Source: Burkholderiales bacterium (GTDB lineage: Bacteria; Pseudomonadota; Gammaproteobacteria; Burkholderiales; Burkholderiaceae_C). Taken from it: DNA of 64,000 nucleotides. The notes beneath the pieces are model-generated. The model saw nothing but the letters and a program-made list of their open reading frames with translations. It ran no database searches and was not told where the DNA came from. The first letter of the stretch is position 1; every line of letters starts with the position of its first letter. Made by a program: the position numbers and the translations under genes. The DNA lies in the NCBI GenBank assembly GCA_003963005.1, contig RXJW01000046.1, positions 89,798-153,797 on the forward strand, written 5' to 3'. Below are positions 8,578 to 16,732 of the stretch, piece by piece.

Positions 8578-9660
8578 TCAGGCCGCGGCGGCCGTCGGGT
8601 AGTCGGTGTAGCCCTCGGCACCGCCGCCGTAGAAGGTCTCTTTCTGCGGCGCGGCCCACGGCACATCGGCGCGGATGCGCTCCACCAGGTCGGGGTTGCT
8701 GATGAAGGGCCGGCCGATGGCCACGGCATCGGCGTGACCGCTGGCGATGGCGTCGAGTGCCATCGTGCGGTCGTAGCCGTTGTTGACGATCCACGGGCCG
8801 TTGAAGCGGCGGCGCAGCTCCGCGTAGTCGAAGGGGGCGTTGTCACGCGGGCCGCCGGTGGCGCCTTCCACGACTTCCATGAAGGCCAGCTTCAGCGGGC
8901 TGAGCTGCTCGGCCACGTGGTTGAAGAGCGCCTGCGGGTTGCTGTCCTGGCCGATGTCGTTGGCCGGCGTGACTGGCGACACGCGCAGCCCGGTGCGGCC
9001 CGGGCCGATGGCCTCGGCCACGGCCGTCATCACCTCGATCAGCAGCCGCGCGCGGTTCTCGATCGAGCCGCCGTAGGCATCGGTGCGGTCGTTCGTGCTG
9101 TCGCGCAGGAACTGCTCCAGCAGGTAGCCGTTGGCGCTGTGCACCTCCACGCCGTCGAAGCCGGCGGCGATCGCGTTGCGGGCGGCCTGGGCGTAGTCGG
9201 CCACCAGCTGCGGGATCTCGTCGGTGGCGAGCGCGCGGGGCTCGTCGGTGGGCACGAGGTCGCCGTGGGCGGCGTAGGTGCGCGTCTTGGCGGCGCGGTT
9301 CGTGGACGACACCGGGGCCTGGCCACCCGGCTGCAGGCGCCTCACCGAGATGCGGCCCACGTGCCAGAGCTGCACGACGATCTTGCCGCCTTCGGCATGC
9401 ACCGCATCGGTCACGCGCTTCCAGGCGGCGATCTGCTCGGGCGTGTAGATGCCCGGGGTGTCGAAGTAACCCTGGCCGTCGGGGCGGATCTGGGTGGCTT
9501 CGGTGATCAGCAGGCCGGCGCTGGCGCGCTGGCGGTAGTACTCGACGTGCAGGTCGCCCACGACCTGGTGCTTCGCGCGGTTGCGCGTGAGCGGGGCCAT
9601 GACGAGGCGGTTGGCGAGCTGGATGTCGCCGAGGCGGACGGGGTCGAACAGAGTGGTCAT
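8578..9660 (-). CDS. nemA: Old Yellow Enzyme family alkene reductase
   Basis: A 360-residue FMN-dependent NADH:flavin oxidoreductase of the Old Yellow Enzyme family (N-ethylmaleimide reductase type), which reduces activated C=C bonds, nitro compounds or nitrate esters in the cytosol. The N-terminal FMN-binding stretch (ANRLVMAPLTRNRA) is near residue 16, the substrate-binding HSAN near 180, and the following YGGSIENRARLL is the family hallmark. The ATG at 9660 fits the usual N-terminus; an open upstream extension to 9780 has no family match. It is divergent from rlmJ. The symbol follows the best-known family member; the true substrate is unknown. Confidence 0.9.
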   Translation of the reverse strand: MTTLFDPVRLGDIQLANRLVMAPLTRNRAKHQVVGDLHVEYYRQRASAGLLITEATQIRPDGQGYFDTPGIYTPEQIAAWKRVTDAVHAEGGKIVVQLWHVGRISVRRLQPGGQAPVSSTNRAAKTRTYAAHGDLVPTDEPRALATDEIPQLVADYAQAARNAIAAGFDGVEVHSANGYLLEQFLRDSTNDRTDAYGGSIENRARLLIEVMTAVAEAIGPGRTGLRVSPVTPANDIGQDSNPQALFNHVAEQLSPLKLAFMEVVEGATGGPRDNAPFDYAELRRRFNGPWIVNNGYDRTMALDAIASGHADAVAIGRPFISNPDLVERIRADVPWAAPQKETFYGGGAEGYTDYPTAAAA

Positions 9661-9806
9661 CGAGTGATCGGGAGGAGAAACAAGGGCGCGAAGACTACGC
9701 AGCCCGCGCCGGCCCCGTGAGGCGTGCGGTTGCTGCGGGCTGTGGTACGCCACAGATGCTGGCAGCTTCGCGAAACACAAGACGCCACCTTGGCGACAAT
9801 CCCCCC

Positions 9807-10664
9807 ATGCTCGCCTACCGCCACGCCTTCCATGCCGGCAACCATGCCGACGTCCTCAAGCACCTCGTGCTGACCCGCGTGCTGCGCTACATGGGGGAGA
9901 AGGACAAGCCCTACACCCTCATCGACACCCATGCCGGCGCCGGCGGCTACTCGGTCGAGGGCCGCTACGCGCAGAAGAACGGCGAGTACGCCGGCGGCAT
10001 CGCCAAGCTCTACGACGATGCCGAGGCCCTGCCCGCGCCGCTGGCCGACTACGTGCAGCTCGTGCACGACTTCAACCCCGACGGCCAGCTGCGCCAGTAC
10101 CCCGGCTCGCCGGCGATCGCCCACTTCGTGCTGCGCGACACCGACCGGCTGCGCGCCTACGAACTGCACCCGACCGACCACCGCATCCTGGCCAGCTACC
10201 TGGAGGCGCGCCCCAACACCCAGGTCAGCGACCGCGACGGTTTCGCCGCCATCAAGGCCGAGCTGCCCTCGCCCACCCGGCGCGCGGCGCTGCTGATGGA
10301 CCCGCCCTACGAGATCAAGACCGACTACGGCAAGGTGCTGACCGCGCTGCGCGAGGCGCTGGAGCGCGCGCCGGACACGGTCGTCATGATCTGGTACCCG
10401 CAGCTGCAGCTGCTGGAGTCGACCCAGCTCGCGACGCGGCTGAAGGCCAGCGCCGATGCGGCGGCCAAGAAGGGCTGGCTGCATGTGCGGCTGACCGTGG
10501 CGCAGGCCGACGAGCGGGGCTTCGGGATGATGGGCAGCGGCATGTTCATCGCCAACCCGCCGTTCACGCTGCATGACGAGCTGGCTGAGTGCCTGCCCCT
10601 GCTGGTGGAGCGACTGGGCCAGTACGACGGCGCGAACTACGTGCTCGAGCAGAAGGCGGTATGA
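9807..10664 (+). CDS. rlmJ: 23S rRNA (adenine-2030-N6)-methyltransferase RlmJ
   Basis: A 285-residue S-adenosylmethionine-dependent methyltransferase that modifies A2030 of 23S rRNA. The N-terminal MLAYRHAFHAGNHADVLKH is diagnostic of RlmJ, and the amino-methyltransferase catalytic motif DPPYE lies near residue 166. The start at 9807 matches the conserved family N-terminus; the open frame upstream to 9717 does not. Length is normal. The stop overlaps the ATG of the LacI-family regulator (ATGA at 10661-10664), an unusual pairing with no evident functional logic. Confidence 0.95.
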   Translation: MLAYRHAFHAGNHADVLKHLVLTRVLRYMGEKDKPYTLIDTHAGAGGYSVEGRYAQKNGEYAGGIAKLYDDAEALPAPLADYVQLVHDFNPDGQLRQYPGSPAIAHFVLRDTDRLRAYELHPTDHRILASYLEARPNTQVSDRDGFAAIKAELPSPTRRAALLMDPPYEIKTDYGKVLTALREALERAPDTVVMIWYPQLQLLESTQLATRLKASADAAAKKGWLHVRLTVAQADERGFGMMGSGMFIANPPFTLHDELAECLPLLVERLGQYDGANYVLEQKAV

Positions 10665-11647
10665 CGGAGAGCAAGCCCATCACGATGGAGCAGATCGCCG
10701 CACTGGCCGGGGTGTCCACGATCACCGTGTCCCGCGCCCTGCGCGACAGCCCGTCCGTCACGCCCGCCACGCGCGAGCGCATCAAGACGCTCGCCGAGGC
10801 CGCGGGCTACCGCTTCAACCACCATGCCCGCAACCTGCGGCTGCGTCGCAGCCACATGGTGGCCGTGATGCTGGAGATGCAGCCCGACACCGACCGCCCG
10901 ATGACCGACGCCTACCCGCTGCAACTGCTCGGCGGCATCACGCAGGAGCTCACCTCGCGCGGCTACAGCGTGCTGCTGTCGGCCCTGCAGAGCCCGGGCC
11001 AGGGCATGGCGGCCTCGGCCGACGGCGTCATCCTGCTTGGCCAGGGAGCGCACGGCTCGGCGGTCAAGTCGGCGGCGGCGATGGGCCTGCCGCTGGTGGT
11101 GTGGGGCGCCGAGCACGGGCGGGGCGACGCGGTCGTGGTGGGCGGCGACAACGCGCATGGCGGCGCGGTGGCGGCCGAGCGGCTGATGGCCCTCGGGCGG
11201 CGCGAGCTGCTGTTCCTCGGCGACGTCAGCCACGCCGAGATCCGCGACCGCCAGCAGGGCTTTGCCAAGACGCTCAAGAAGGCCGGGTTCAAGGCCCACA
11301 CGCTCACGCCGGCCGCCTTCACCTTCGGTGCGGGCTTCACGGCGGTGCAGGCACACCTGGCCAAGGGCGGCCGGGTGCCCGACGGCCTCTTCGCCGCGAG
11401 CGACCTGCTGGCCATGGGCGCCGTGCGCGCCTTCACCGACGCAGGCCTGGCCGTGCCGGACCAGGTCTCCGTCATCGGCTACGACGACTCGCCCGCCGCC
11501 CAGAGCTTTGCGCCGCCGCTCACCAGCGTGCGCCAGGACTGGCACCACGGCGGCGTGCTGCTCGCGCGCAAGGTGCTCGACCTGATCGCCGGCCAGGGCG
11601 CGGCCAGCGAGATCATGCCGACGGAGCTGGTGGTGCGGGGGACCTAG
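10661..11647 (+). CDS. LacI-family transcriptional regulator
   Basis: A 328-residue repressor. The LacI helix-turn-helix is at residues 9-28 (MEQIAALAGVSTITVSRALR), followed by a hinge helix (HARNLRLRRS) and a periplasmic-binding-protein-like sensor domain, closest in style to the GntR (gluconate) branch. The ATG at 10661 gives the canonical short N-terminus before the HTH. It is coupled to rlmJ by ATGA overlap and converges on fic, with which it shares a CTAG (each stop is TAG on its own strand). Its effector is unknown. The only LacI-type box I found in the window is at 3201-3214, 7 kb away; regulation of that site by this protein is possible but unproven. Confidence 0.93.
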   Translation: MTESKPITMEQIAALAGVSTITVSRALRDSPSVTPATRERIKTLAEAAGYRFNHHARNLRLRRSHMVAVMLEMQPDTDRPMTDAYPLQLLGGITQELTSRGYSVLLSALQSPGQGMAASADGVILLGQGAHGSAVKSAAAMGLPLVVWGAEHGRGDAVVVGGDNAHGGAVAAERLMALGRRELLFLGDVSHAEIRDRQQGFAKTLKKAGFKAHTLTPAAFTFGAGFTAVQAHLAKGGRVPDGLFAASDLLAMGAVRAFTDAGLAVPDQVSVIGYDDSPAAQSFAPPLTSVRQDWHHGGVLLARKVLDLIAGQGAASEIMPTELVVRGT

Positions 11648-12852
11648 GAGTCTGCCTGGGCCACGTCGGCCTCGGCTTCGGGCCACAGCGCGGGGAAATA
11701 GAAGCGCAGCGCATGCAGCGGCAGGCCAAAGCGCACGCGGCCTTGCGGTGAATCGGTGGCCAGCAGGCCGCGTCGCAGCAGTGCCGACAGCAGGCTCACG
11801 GCCGTGCGTTCACCCAGGCCGGTCATGCGCTTGAACTCGCCACGCTCCAGTGATGTGCCACTCAGGAAGAGGTAGTGCAGCGGGCGCAGGGCCTCTGGCC
11901 TGACGCCGTTCTTCAGCGTGCTCTGTTCGAACTGCAGGCAGGCCGCGATGCGGCCCTCCATGGCGGAGAGCTGCAGCAGCCCCGTCATGAACCGCACCTG
12001 ATCCAGGCAGGTGTCCAGGACGTAGGCGATCCAATCCACCAGCGCGGCTTCGCTGAGGTTGCCGCGACCATCCAGGTCGCCCCGACGTGGTTCATCAGCG
12101 GCGGCGATGAGGCCGTAGTAACGGTCCACCGAGCGCGCAAATCCGCGCAGTGGCGACCACAGGCCCCGGGTGTAGCCCAGAGCGGTCAGGCCCAGGTGGG
12201 TGTGCAGGCGCATCACGCGCCCGTTGCCGTCGATGAACGGATGGATCCAGCCCAGGCGCTGGTGCGCTGCCGCGAGGGCGACCAAGGTCGCCTCGCCACG
12301 ACGGGCGCCGCTGTAGACCTCGCCCCAACGCCGAATGAGTGCCGGCACGCTGGCTGCAGCGGGTGCCACATGCCGGCCCACCTGGACTTCACGTGCCCGC
12401 CACGCGCCAGGCGAGATGGGCTCACCTTCGGCGGTGCGTTGGTCAGCCTCGGGCAGGCGGGCGAACAGCTCGCGATGAATGTCGCGCAGCGCTGCATCGC
12501 CATACAGTGCGTGCAGGCCGGCGTCGCCCATAAAGCGGGCCTCCAGCGCAGCCTCGGCGTCGATGTGCGCCAGCGCGAGGCGCTGCCGGGCTGCCAGACG
12601 GGCATCGCCGGAGAAGTCGTGCCGCAGGGCCTGCGCCAACTCCAGCGGTCGCGTGTGCTGCCCCTCGATCCGGTTGGAGTAGTAGGAGTTCATCGCCCGC
12701 AGCAGCCCGCGCAGTTCCTCGGGCAGCGGCTGCGCGGCCATGGCCAGCGCAGCGCGGCTCAGGTCATGCGCCTGGGCGAGCAGGGGTTCGAGCAGCGCAG
12801 CGCGGGGAAGCAGCGGCTCGAACTGATGCGGAGCGTTGTAGAGTGCGTTCAA
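11644..12852 (-). CDS. Fic family protein (class II AMPylase-like)
   Basis: A 402-residue Fic protein. The catalytic motif HPFIDGNGR (204-212) is intact, so nucleotide transfer (usually AMPylation of hydroxyl side chains) is expected. An N-terminal inhibitory motif SNRIEG (59-64) fits (S/T)xxxE(G/N) and marks the self-inhibited class II. The C-terminal ~90 residues look like a winged helix (KRMTGLGERTAVSLLSALL). The start is TTG at 12852; no nearby in-frame ATG exists. No antitoxin-like small gene adjoins it. The target protein is unknown. Its TAG overlaps the TAG of the convergent LacI gene. Confidence 0.92.
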   Translation of the reverse strand: MNALYNAPHQFEPLLPRAALLEPLLAQAHDLSRAALAMAAQPLPEELRGLLRAMNSYYSNRIEGQHTRPLELAQALRHDFSGDARLAARQRLALAHIDAEAALEARFMGDAGLHALYGDAALRDIHRELFARLPEADQRTAEGEPISPGAWRAREVQVGRHVAPAAASVPALIRRWGEVYSGARRGEATLVALAAAHQRLGWIHPFIDGNGRVMRLHTHLGLTALGYTRGLWSPLRGFARSVDRYYGLIAAADEPRRGDLDGRGNLSEAALVDWIAYVLDTCLDQVRFMTGLLQLSAMEGRIAACLQFEQSTLKNGVRPEALRPLHYLFLSGTSLERGEFKRMTGLGERTAVSLLSALLRRGLLATDSPQGRVRFGLPLHALRFYFPALWPEAEADVAQADS

Positions 12853-12864
12853 AGCTGCGCACGC

Positions 12865-12897
12865 GATAGAGGATGTAAATCCTTGAATTACAACATC
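12865..12897 (-). promoter_or_regulatory. Putative fic promoter in an AT-rich patch with an inverted repeat
   Basis: An unusually AT-rich patch. On the minus strand a TTGTAA (12893-12888) and a TCTATC (12870-12865) are 17 bases apart, a weak -35/-10 pair, and end 12 bases before the TTG start of fic. GATGT/ACATC half sites (12872-12876 and 12893-12897) flank the region and could bind a regulator. Confidence 0.3.
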
Positions 12898-12939
12898 TAT
12901 TCGTCGAAGGTGCGAGATTGATTGCGAACTTGACTGCGC

Positions 12940-14658
12940 TCAGTCCAGCACCACTTCCGTCCGCACCACCCCCGCCCGCTCGGCGCTTGCCGACAGGGCC
13001 AGCCGCGTGCCCACCGGCGCGCGCACGACCCACTCCGCCACCGCGCGGTCGCCGGTGGGGTGCTTGTTGAACAGGAAGGCGAGCTGGCTCTGCTTGGGCG
13101 CATGGCCTTCGAGCTGCGGGCCCTCGATGCGCTCCTTGCCGTTGACGAGGCTGATGGCCGGGTCGTTCACGGGCATGTGGATCTCGAACATCACGCCGCG
13201 CACCGTCTTGCGCTCCAGCGCGCGCTGCGTCACGTAGGCCGGCAGGTAACCGGCGTTGGCGACCGCCATGCGCACGCGCCACATGTCGGGGCCGAGCGCG
13301 CGCACCTCGGTGCGGATGAGCTCCAGCTTCGGCAGGCTCATCGCGATCTGGCTGAGCCAGCCGGGGAAGCGCGCCGCCTCGCGCTCGCGCAGCGCCGGCG
13401 GCGGGTTGCGCCAGAAGTTCATCTTGTCCCAGCCGCCGATCTCGACCGCGCCGAGCTGCGGGTGCTGGAAGGGCTGCCAGTCGACGTGCGCCTGGCCGCC
13501 GCACTGCTCGTCGCTCCACTTCAGCAGCTTGAGGTCGTCTTCCACCGGGTGCTGGCGGTACCAGTCGATCCACTTCGTCGTCTCGACGCCGGCTTCCTTG
13601 TTCGGCGACCACAGCTCCACCACCCAGAACAGCGCGCCGAGGTGTTCGTAGACCCAGTCCTGCGTGCCGGTGATGACTTCCTTGGGGTGGTAGCGGAAGT
13701 CTTCGTAGATGCTGATCGCCGGGTAGCCGGTGTGCTTCTCGCCGAGGGCCGAGAAGTTCTGGAACAGCCACAGGTCCTCGGGCGTCATGTCCTTGTCGCT
13801 GCGGGTGCCGCAGGGCCGCAGGATCACGCCGCTGTGGGTGTGGAAGCTCACCGCCGCGCCGATGTTGGGGTGCTGGATGATGAAGTCCACCATCGCCCGC
13901 ACCTCGGGCTCGCTCGTCGGGTAGGGGCCGGCGCCGAGCTGCTGGTACTCCTGGCGCCATTCGCCGGGGAAGTTGCGGTTCAGGTCCAGGCCTTCGCGGT
14001 CGGGGTTGACCTTGACGGTCAGGCCGTCGTGGTTCTTGATGAAGCCCTCGGGGATCAGGCGGTAGTACTCGCCGCCGAACTCGCCCGGCTCGCGCGGCAC
14101 CATCAGGCGCGGCTCGGTCGGGTGCTTCTTGTAGCCGCCGTGGGGGTCGGGCACGCGCATCGTCAAGATGCGGCCGTCGCCGTCGATGTCCTCGGCCGTC
14201 AGGCCGTCCACCGGCTCCTCGGTGTAGGGGTAGGGGCGCGTGGAGCTGCGGATGTGGCGCGGCCGGTCGGCCAGGGCGAGTTCCGCGCCGTCGGGGTTCA
14301 GGCGCGGCACGAGGTAGACGGTACGCGTGTCCAGCAGCCGGTTGATCTGCGCGCTCTCGGGCGTGCTGCCGCCGTGCTGGCTGACGAGCTGGTGCAGGTA
14401 GTACAGGCAGGTGGTGGACGCCGTCAGCTCGGCCGCGTGGATGTTGCCGTCCACCCAGAGGGCCGGCTTGTCGATGTCCATGCCGCTGGCGAGATTGGTC
14501 ACGACGACCACCCAGATGTCACGCCCTTCGTAGCTCTTGCCGATGGAGCGCACCGACACGAGGTTGGGGCGCGCCTCGGCGTAGGCGAAGAGCAGCGCGG
14601 TCAGCTCGTCGTAGCGGTAGAAATGGTCGAAGCGCGGCGTGGGCAAGGGGCTGGGCAT
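12940..14658 (-). CDS. M14 family zinc carboxypeptidase
   Basis: A 572-residue metallopeptidase of family M14. The zinc ligands are visible: HAAE near residue 85 and a histidine in SFHTH near 270. The catalytic glutamate is in FWVVELW near 355. No signal peptide is seen (MPSPLPTPRFDHFY), so it is probably cytosolic, unlike classical secreted carboxypeptidases. The extra ~150 C-terminal residues look like a beta-sandwich domain (VRALGPDMWRVRMAVANAG). The ATG at 14658 is preferred; an ATG at 14688 would add only ten residues. Probably transcribed alone, with 119 bases to the regulator gene upstream and 87 to fic downstream. Confidence 0.88.
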   Translation of the reverse strand: MPSPLPTPRFDHFYRYDELTALLFAYAEARPNLVSVRSIGKSYEGRDIWVVVVTNLASGMDIDKPALWVDGNIHAAELTASTTCLYYLHQLVSQHGGSTPESAQINRLLDTRTVYLVPRLNPDGAELALADRPRHIRSSTRPYPYTEEPVDGLTAEDIDGDGRILTMRVPDPHGGYKKHPTEPRLMVPREPGEFGGEYYRLIPEGFIKNHDGLTVKVNPDREGLDLNRNFPGEWRQEYQQLGAGPYPTSEPEVRAMVDFIIQHPNIGAAVSFHTHSGVILRPCGTRSDKDMTPEDLWLFQNFSALGEKHTGYPAISIYEDFRYHPKEVITGTQDWVYEHLGALFWVVELWSPNKEAGVETTKWIDWYRQHPVEDDLKLLKWSDEQCGGQAHVDWQPFQHPQLGAVEIGGWDKMNFWRNPPPALREREAARFPGWLSQIAMSLPKLELIRTEVRALGPDMWRVRMAVANAGYLPAYVTQRALERKTVRGVMFEIHMPVNDPAISLVNGKERIEGPQLEGHAPKQSQLAFLFNKHPTGDRAVAEWVVRAPVGTRLALSASAERAGVVRTEVVLD

Positions 14659-14680
14659 GGTGTCGGTGTCCCGTGTCGTT

Positions 14681-14703
14681 GGCCCCAAGATTTAGGGGCC
14701 TTT
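14681..14703. other. Small hairpin between the lytTR gene and the M14 peptidase gene
   Basis: A GGCCCC / GGGGCC inverted repeat with an 8-base loop and three T residues on the plus strand, just upstream of the peptidase start. On the minus strand it has no U-tract, so it is not a convincing terminator for the regulator gene. Confidence 0.35.
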
Positions 14704-14778
14704 GGAATGCCGCGGATTGTCTGGACGCGGCCGGAGCGCTCGCCCAAGGGTTTGCCCTTGGAGCCGAGCGGCGACCGC

Positions 14779-15552
14779 TCACTGCCCCTTGAACAAGGCC
14801 TGGAACTGCCGCGACACCGGCAACCGCTCCTCGCGCCCGCGCAGGCTCACCACCATCGTGCCCTCGTCCACGCGGATGGCCTTCGCGATGCAGCGGCTGT
14901 TGACCAGCACGCTGCGGTGGATCTGCCAGAACTGGTCGGGGTCGAGCTGGGTGAGCAGCTCGCGCAGCGGGGTGCGGATGAGCGCATCGCCGCCGTGGTG
15001 CACGACGCGCGTGTAGCGCTGGTCGGCCTCGAAGTAGACGATGTCCTCGGGCTGGATCAGCAGCACCTCGCGGCCGACGCTGGCCTGGATGGGCCGCGGC
15101 GCGGCCTTCGGAGCGGGTAGGCTGGCCAGCAGCCGCTGCAGCGCGGTCACGTCGGGCGCGGGCTGGGCCACGCGCGCGCGCACACGCGCCAGCGCCTGGG
15201 CCAGCCGCCCGTCGTCCACGGGCTTGAGCACGTAGTCGACCGCGCCGGCATCGAAGGCGGCGAGCGCATGGTCGTCGTAGGCCGTCACGAACACGATGAC
15301 CGGCGGCGCGGCCAGTGCCGACAACCGCCGGGCGACGTCCAGCCCGGTCAGTCCCGGCATGCGGATGTCCAGGAAGGCCACGGCCGGCTCATGGGCCAGG
15401 CAGTCGTCCCAGGCATCGACGCCGTTGGTGCTGGCGGCCACGATCTGCAGTTCCGGCCAGAGGCGGCCGAGCGCGGCGCGCAATTGCTCGCGCGGGGCTT
15501 CCTCGTCGTCGGCGATGAGTGCGGTGATCGGCAGGGTCAGGGGGGCGTTCAT
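14779..15552 (-). CDS. LytTR-type response regulator (AlgR/LytR-like)
   Basis: A 257-residue response regulator. The receiver domain (residues 10-125) has acidic pocket DDEE (15-18), phospho-acceptor D62 in FLDIRMPG and K110 in VLKPVDD. A proline-rich linker leads to a LytTR DNA-binding domain (about 155-255, with IVYFEADQRYTRV and IHRSVLVN). Its ATG overlaps the stop of the histidine kinase gene (15549-15552), so the kinase is translated first and the two are stoichiometrically coupled. This gives an AlgR/AlgZ- or LytS/LytR-like two-component pair. Target genes are unknown. Confidence 0.94.
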   Translation of the reverse strand: MNAPLTLPITALIADDEEAPREQLRAALGRLWPELQIVAASTNGVDAWDDCLAHEPAVAFLDIRMPGLTGLDVARRLSALAAPPVIVFVTAYDDHALAAFDAGAVDYVLKPVDDGRLAQALARVRARVAQPAPDVTALQRLLASLPAPKAAPRPIQASVGREVLLIQPEDIVYFEADQRYTRVVHHGGDALIRTPLRELLTQLDPDQFWQIHRSVLVNSRCIAKAIRVDEGTMVVSLRGREERLPVSRQFQALFKGQ

Positions 15553-16607
15553 AGCGTCAGCGTGGCCTCGCAGCCGGGGGCGGCATCGGTCAGGGTCAAG
15601 GTGGCGTGTGGCAGGGCCGCGCCCAGGCGCCGGCGGGTGTTGGACAGGCCCACGCCCTCGGTCCAGCCCGGCGCCAGGCCGGGGCCGTCGTCGCGCACCG
15701 TGAGGGCCACACGCCCGCCTTCGCGGCGGGCCCGCACCTCGATCTGCCCGCCGCGCAGTTGCGGCTCGATGCCGTGTGCAATCGCGTTCTCCACCAGCGT
15801 GAGCACGATGCCGGGCGGCACTTCGGCATCGAGGTCCGCCGGCACGTCGATGCGCGACGCCAGCCGCGTGCCCAGGCGCGCCTGCATGATGGCCAGATAC
15901 CGCCGCACCATCTCGATCTCGTCGGCCAGCGGCTGCAGTTCGCGCTCGAACATCGGCAGCGTGGCGCGCAGGTAGGCCGTGAAGTCGCGCAGCAGCGGCG
16001 CGGCACGGGCGTCGCCGGTGTCGACCCAGTGCTGCAGCGAGGCCAGCGTGTTGAACAGGAAGTGCGGCTGGATCTGGGCGGCCGCCAGGCGCGTGGACAG
16101 GCGCAGCGCAGCGTCCTGGTCGGCGAGCTCGCGCAGCCGGGCCTCGATCTGCTGCACGCGGAAGATCGTCACCATCCACCAGGCGCTGAGCACGCCGGTC
16201 ATGCCGGCGACGATCGTGATGTTGTGGTCCAGCACCCAGGTCACCGGCAGGTGACCGCGCTTGACGAGCACGCCGACGATCACACCGAGCGTGAACATCC
16301 CGCCATAGCAGTACAGGTTCAGCCGCCTGCGCGTCGGGTGGCGCCACAGCGAGCGGGCGCCCACCAGGGCGAGCGCCGCCAGCGCACCCCACATCAGCCA
16401 CCAGCCCAGCTCGGTCGCCCAGTCGCGGCCGTGCCGGGTGTAGAGCATGGTGGGCAGCAGCGCGACGAGGTTGATGGCGACGTAGCTGTCCGCCGCCTTC
16501 GGCCAGGGCTGCTGGCCGGCCTTGGCCATTTCCTCGGGCGTGAACACCCGCATCGGGCCGGGGTAGAACCAGTGGCGCCAGTACTGACGGTCGAACAGGG
16601 AGGGCAT
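15549..16607 (-). CDS. LytS/YehU-type sensor histidine kinase
   Basis: A 352-residue membrane sensor kinase. It has four hydrophobic segments in residues 40-150, a short coiled stretch, then the LytS-type kinase core. The phospho-acceptor is H182 in QIQPHFLFN, followed by an N-box (LVENAIAHGIEP) and a G-box (DDGPGLAPG, then GVGLSNTRRRLG). There is no extracellular sensor domain, so the signal is probably sensed in the membrane. The ATG at 16607 gives MPSLFDRQYWR. It is upstream of and coupled to the LytTR regulator, and divergent from the acyl-CoA operon at 16733. Confidence 0.93.
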   Translation of the reverse strand: MPSLFDRQYWRHWFYPGPMRVFTPEEMAKAGQQPWPKAADSYVAINLVALLPTMLYTRHGRDWATELGWWLMWGALAALALVGARSLWRHPTRRRLNLYCYGGMFTLGVIVGVLVKRGHLPVTWVLDHNITIVAGMTGVLSAWWMVTIFRVQQIEARLRELADQDAALRLSTRLAAAQIQPHFLFNTLASLQHWVDTGDARAAPLLRDFTAYLRATLPMFERELQPLADEIEMVRRYLAIMQARLGTRLASRIDVPADLDAEVPPGIVLTLVENAIAHGIEPQLRGGQIEVRARREGGRVALTVRDDGPGLAPGWTEGVGLSNTRRRLGAALPHATLTLTDAAPGCEATLTL

Positions 16608-16688
16608 GGCCGCGGAGTCTAGGTGGCGGGCCCGCACGGTGAGCGGCCGGCGCGGCGAATGGCGGGCTGGGGCGTGTGAATGGTTGAT

Positions 16689-16702
16689 CGACCGATCGGT
16701 CG
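16689..16702. promoter_or_regulatory. Perfect palindrome, TetR/PaaR-like operator
   Basis: CGACCGATCGGTCG is a perfect 14-bp palindrome 30 bases before the enoyl-CoA hydratase start. It matches the ACCGACCGNTCGGT style of operators used by PaaR and other TetR repressors of acyl-CoA catabolism. It also sits in the divergent region before the histidine kinase gene. No TetR gene is in the window. Confidence 0.7.
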
Positions 16703-16732
16703 GGAATACGCGGAAACAGGCAGAATCACCGC

